Assembly (NCBI GenBank): GCA_002344975.1
Contig: DDUV01000043.1
Location: 1-25,443 of the forward strand
From: Saprospiraceae bacterium UBA2329
GTDB taxonomy: Bacteria; Bacteroidota; Bacteroidia; Chitinophagales; Saprospiraceae
DNA length: 25,443 nucleotides
Reading direction: 5' to 3'
Shown: positions 24,934 to 25,443 of the stretch, in pieces
How positions within the stretch are numbered: position 1 is the stretch's first letter
How the letters are laid out: each line of letters starts with the position of its first letter
Position numbers and translations under genes: made by a program
The notes under the pieces: generated by a model
Seen by the model: the letters and a program-made list of their open reading frames with translations, nothing else
Told to the model about the DNA's origin: nothing
Database searches by the model: none

Positions 24934-25360
24934 AAGTCAATTTTCTGCTCGCATCAAACGCATGGTCCGGCAGCGGGCAAAGGGTTGCTGCGAATACTGC
25001 CTCAGTCAAGAGCGGTTCGCCACGCACGATTTCTCCATCGAACACATCATTCCTACCAGTAAACAAGGCAGCGATTCTTTAGATAATCTCGCGCCGTCAT
25101 GTCAGGGATGCAACAACGCCAAATACAACAAAACCGAAGCGACAGACCCGATAACAGATGTCAAATGTCCATTATTCCATCCAAGAAACCAGTCTTGGGA
25201 GGAGCATTTTTCGTGGGATGAATCTTATACTCAAATGGTTGGAAAAACGCCTGTCGGACGAGCTACCATAGAAGCCCTGAGACTGAATCGCGAAAAATTG
25301 ATCAATTTGCGGAGAGCGCTTTTCCTGCTTAAGGAACACCCGCCCGGAGATGTGTTCTGA
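24926..25360 (+). CDS. HNH endonuclease family protein
   Basis: The 144-residue protein carries a zinc-bracketed HNH motif. Cys22 and Cys25 (CCEYC) and Cys59 and Cys62 (CQGC) form the zinc site. His40 in SIEHIIP is the general base, and Asn54 (LDNLAPSC) with the NNAKYNK segment completes the HNH. The C-terminal 60 residues (LFHPRNQSWEEHFSWDES to RRALFLL) are a conserved-looking helical tail of this group. Members cut DNA non-specifically or at sites; the target here is unknown. The ATG at 24926 lies inside the last codons of the preceding gene. Confidence 0.92.
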   Translation: MPKSQFSARIKRMVRQRAKGCCEYCLSQERFATHDFSIEHIIPTSKQGSDSLDNLAPSCQGCNNAKYNKTEATDPITDVKCPLFHPRNQSWEEHFSWDESYTQMVGKTPVGRATIEALRLNREKLINLRRALFLLKEHPPGDVF

Positions 25361-25443
25361 GCTGTTTCCTATCCATACCAAATCCACGGTTTCCGCCACT
25401 TCTATTCCTGCGCGGTTTGTTTTTAAACACAATAGGCACATAG

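Noticed and set aside
25361..25443. Possible further gene at the right edge
   Set aside because: Only 83 bases remain and no start or conserved frame can be supported.

Overview
The window looks like chromosome from a Bacteroidota bacterium, most likely a Saprospiraceae-type marine or activated-sludge lineage. The evidence: a large secreted enzyme carries a C-terminal type IX secretion (T9SS) sorting domain preceded by a dockerin-like module. Several genes sit behind the Bacteroidota promoter (TTG, then 17-23 nt, then TAnnTTTG), and start codons mostly lack Shine-Dalgarno sequences. Also typical are type III glutamine synthetase, an ExbB / membrane protein / ExbD / ExbD cluster, and a PIN toxin with a Bacteroidota-type antitoxin. 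The assignment is inferred from the sequence only; no marker gene fixes the genus.

Layout. Positions 1-232 are non-coding, with a strong hairpin and low-complexity repeats. From 233 to 5247 everything reads leftward: rdgB (ITP/XTP pyrophosphatase) with a subtilisin-like protease carrying a SPOR domain, then the four-gene proton-channel cluster. A tRNA-Ser(GGA) lies at 5310-5396. tatD (leftward) and rbfA (rightward) diverge around 6440. ppdK (pyruvate phosphate dikinase) runs rightward to 9827 and meets, across a 12-bp-stem terminator, a leftward 964-residue animal-type heme peroxidase. A small secreted His-containing protein diverges from the peroxidase. A membrane-anchored AraC-type regulator (13497-14621) diverges from a 51-codon ORF and an exported 14-repeat WD40 protein, with a perfect 16-bp palindrome between them. 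The WD40 gene ends 1 bp from a convergent gene for a 1138-residue outer-membrane protein (degenerate peptidase MA domain, TolB-like propeller, Omp85-like barrel). Then come an AT-richer vapBC-like module, a metallo-beta-lactamase-fold hydrolase, glutamine synthetase III, and at the right edge a small unknown gene overlapping an HNH endonuclease gene.

How the genes work together. Most are housekeeping: nucleotide-pool cleaning, ribosome maturation, tRNA, PEP/pyruvate interconversion and ammonium assimilation. The envelope theme is strong: a proton-motive-force-driven ExbB/ExbD motor, an outer-membrane barrel fusion, a T9SS-exported peroxidase, an exported WD40 double propeller and a SPOR protein. 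The accessory part is small: the toxin-antitoxin pair and the overlapping unknown/HNH pair. I see no CRISPR array, transposase, integrase or prophage gene. The least ordinary items are the peroxidase with both dockerin-like and cohesin-like modules in one chain, the signal-peptide-less protease ending in SPOR, the palindrome/WD40 locus, and the unknown/HNH overlapping pair.
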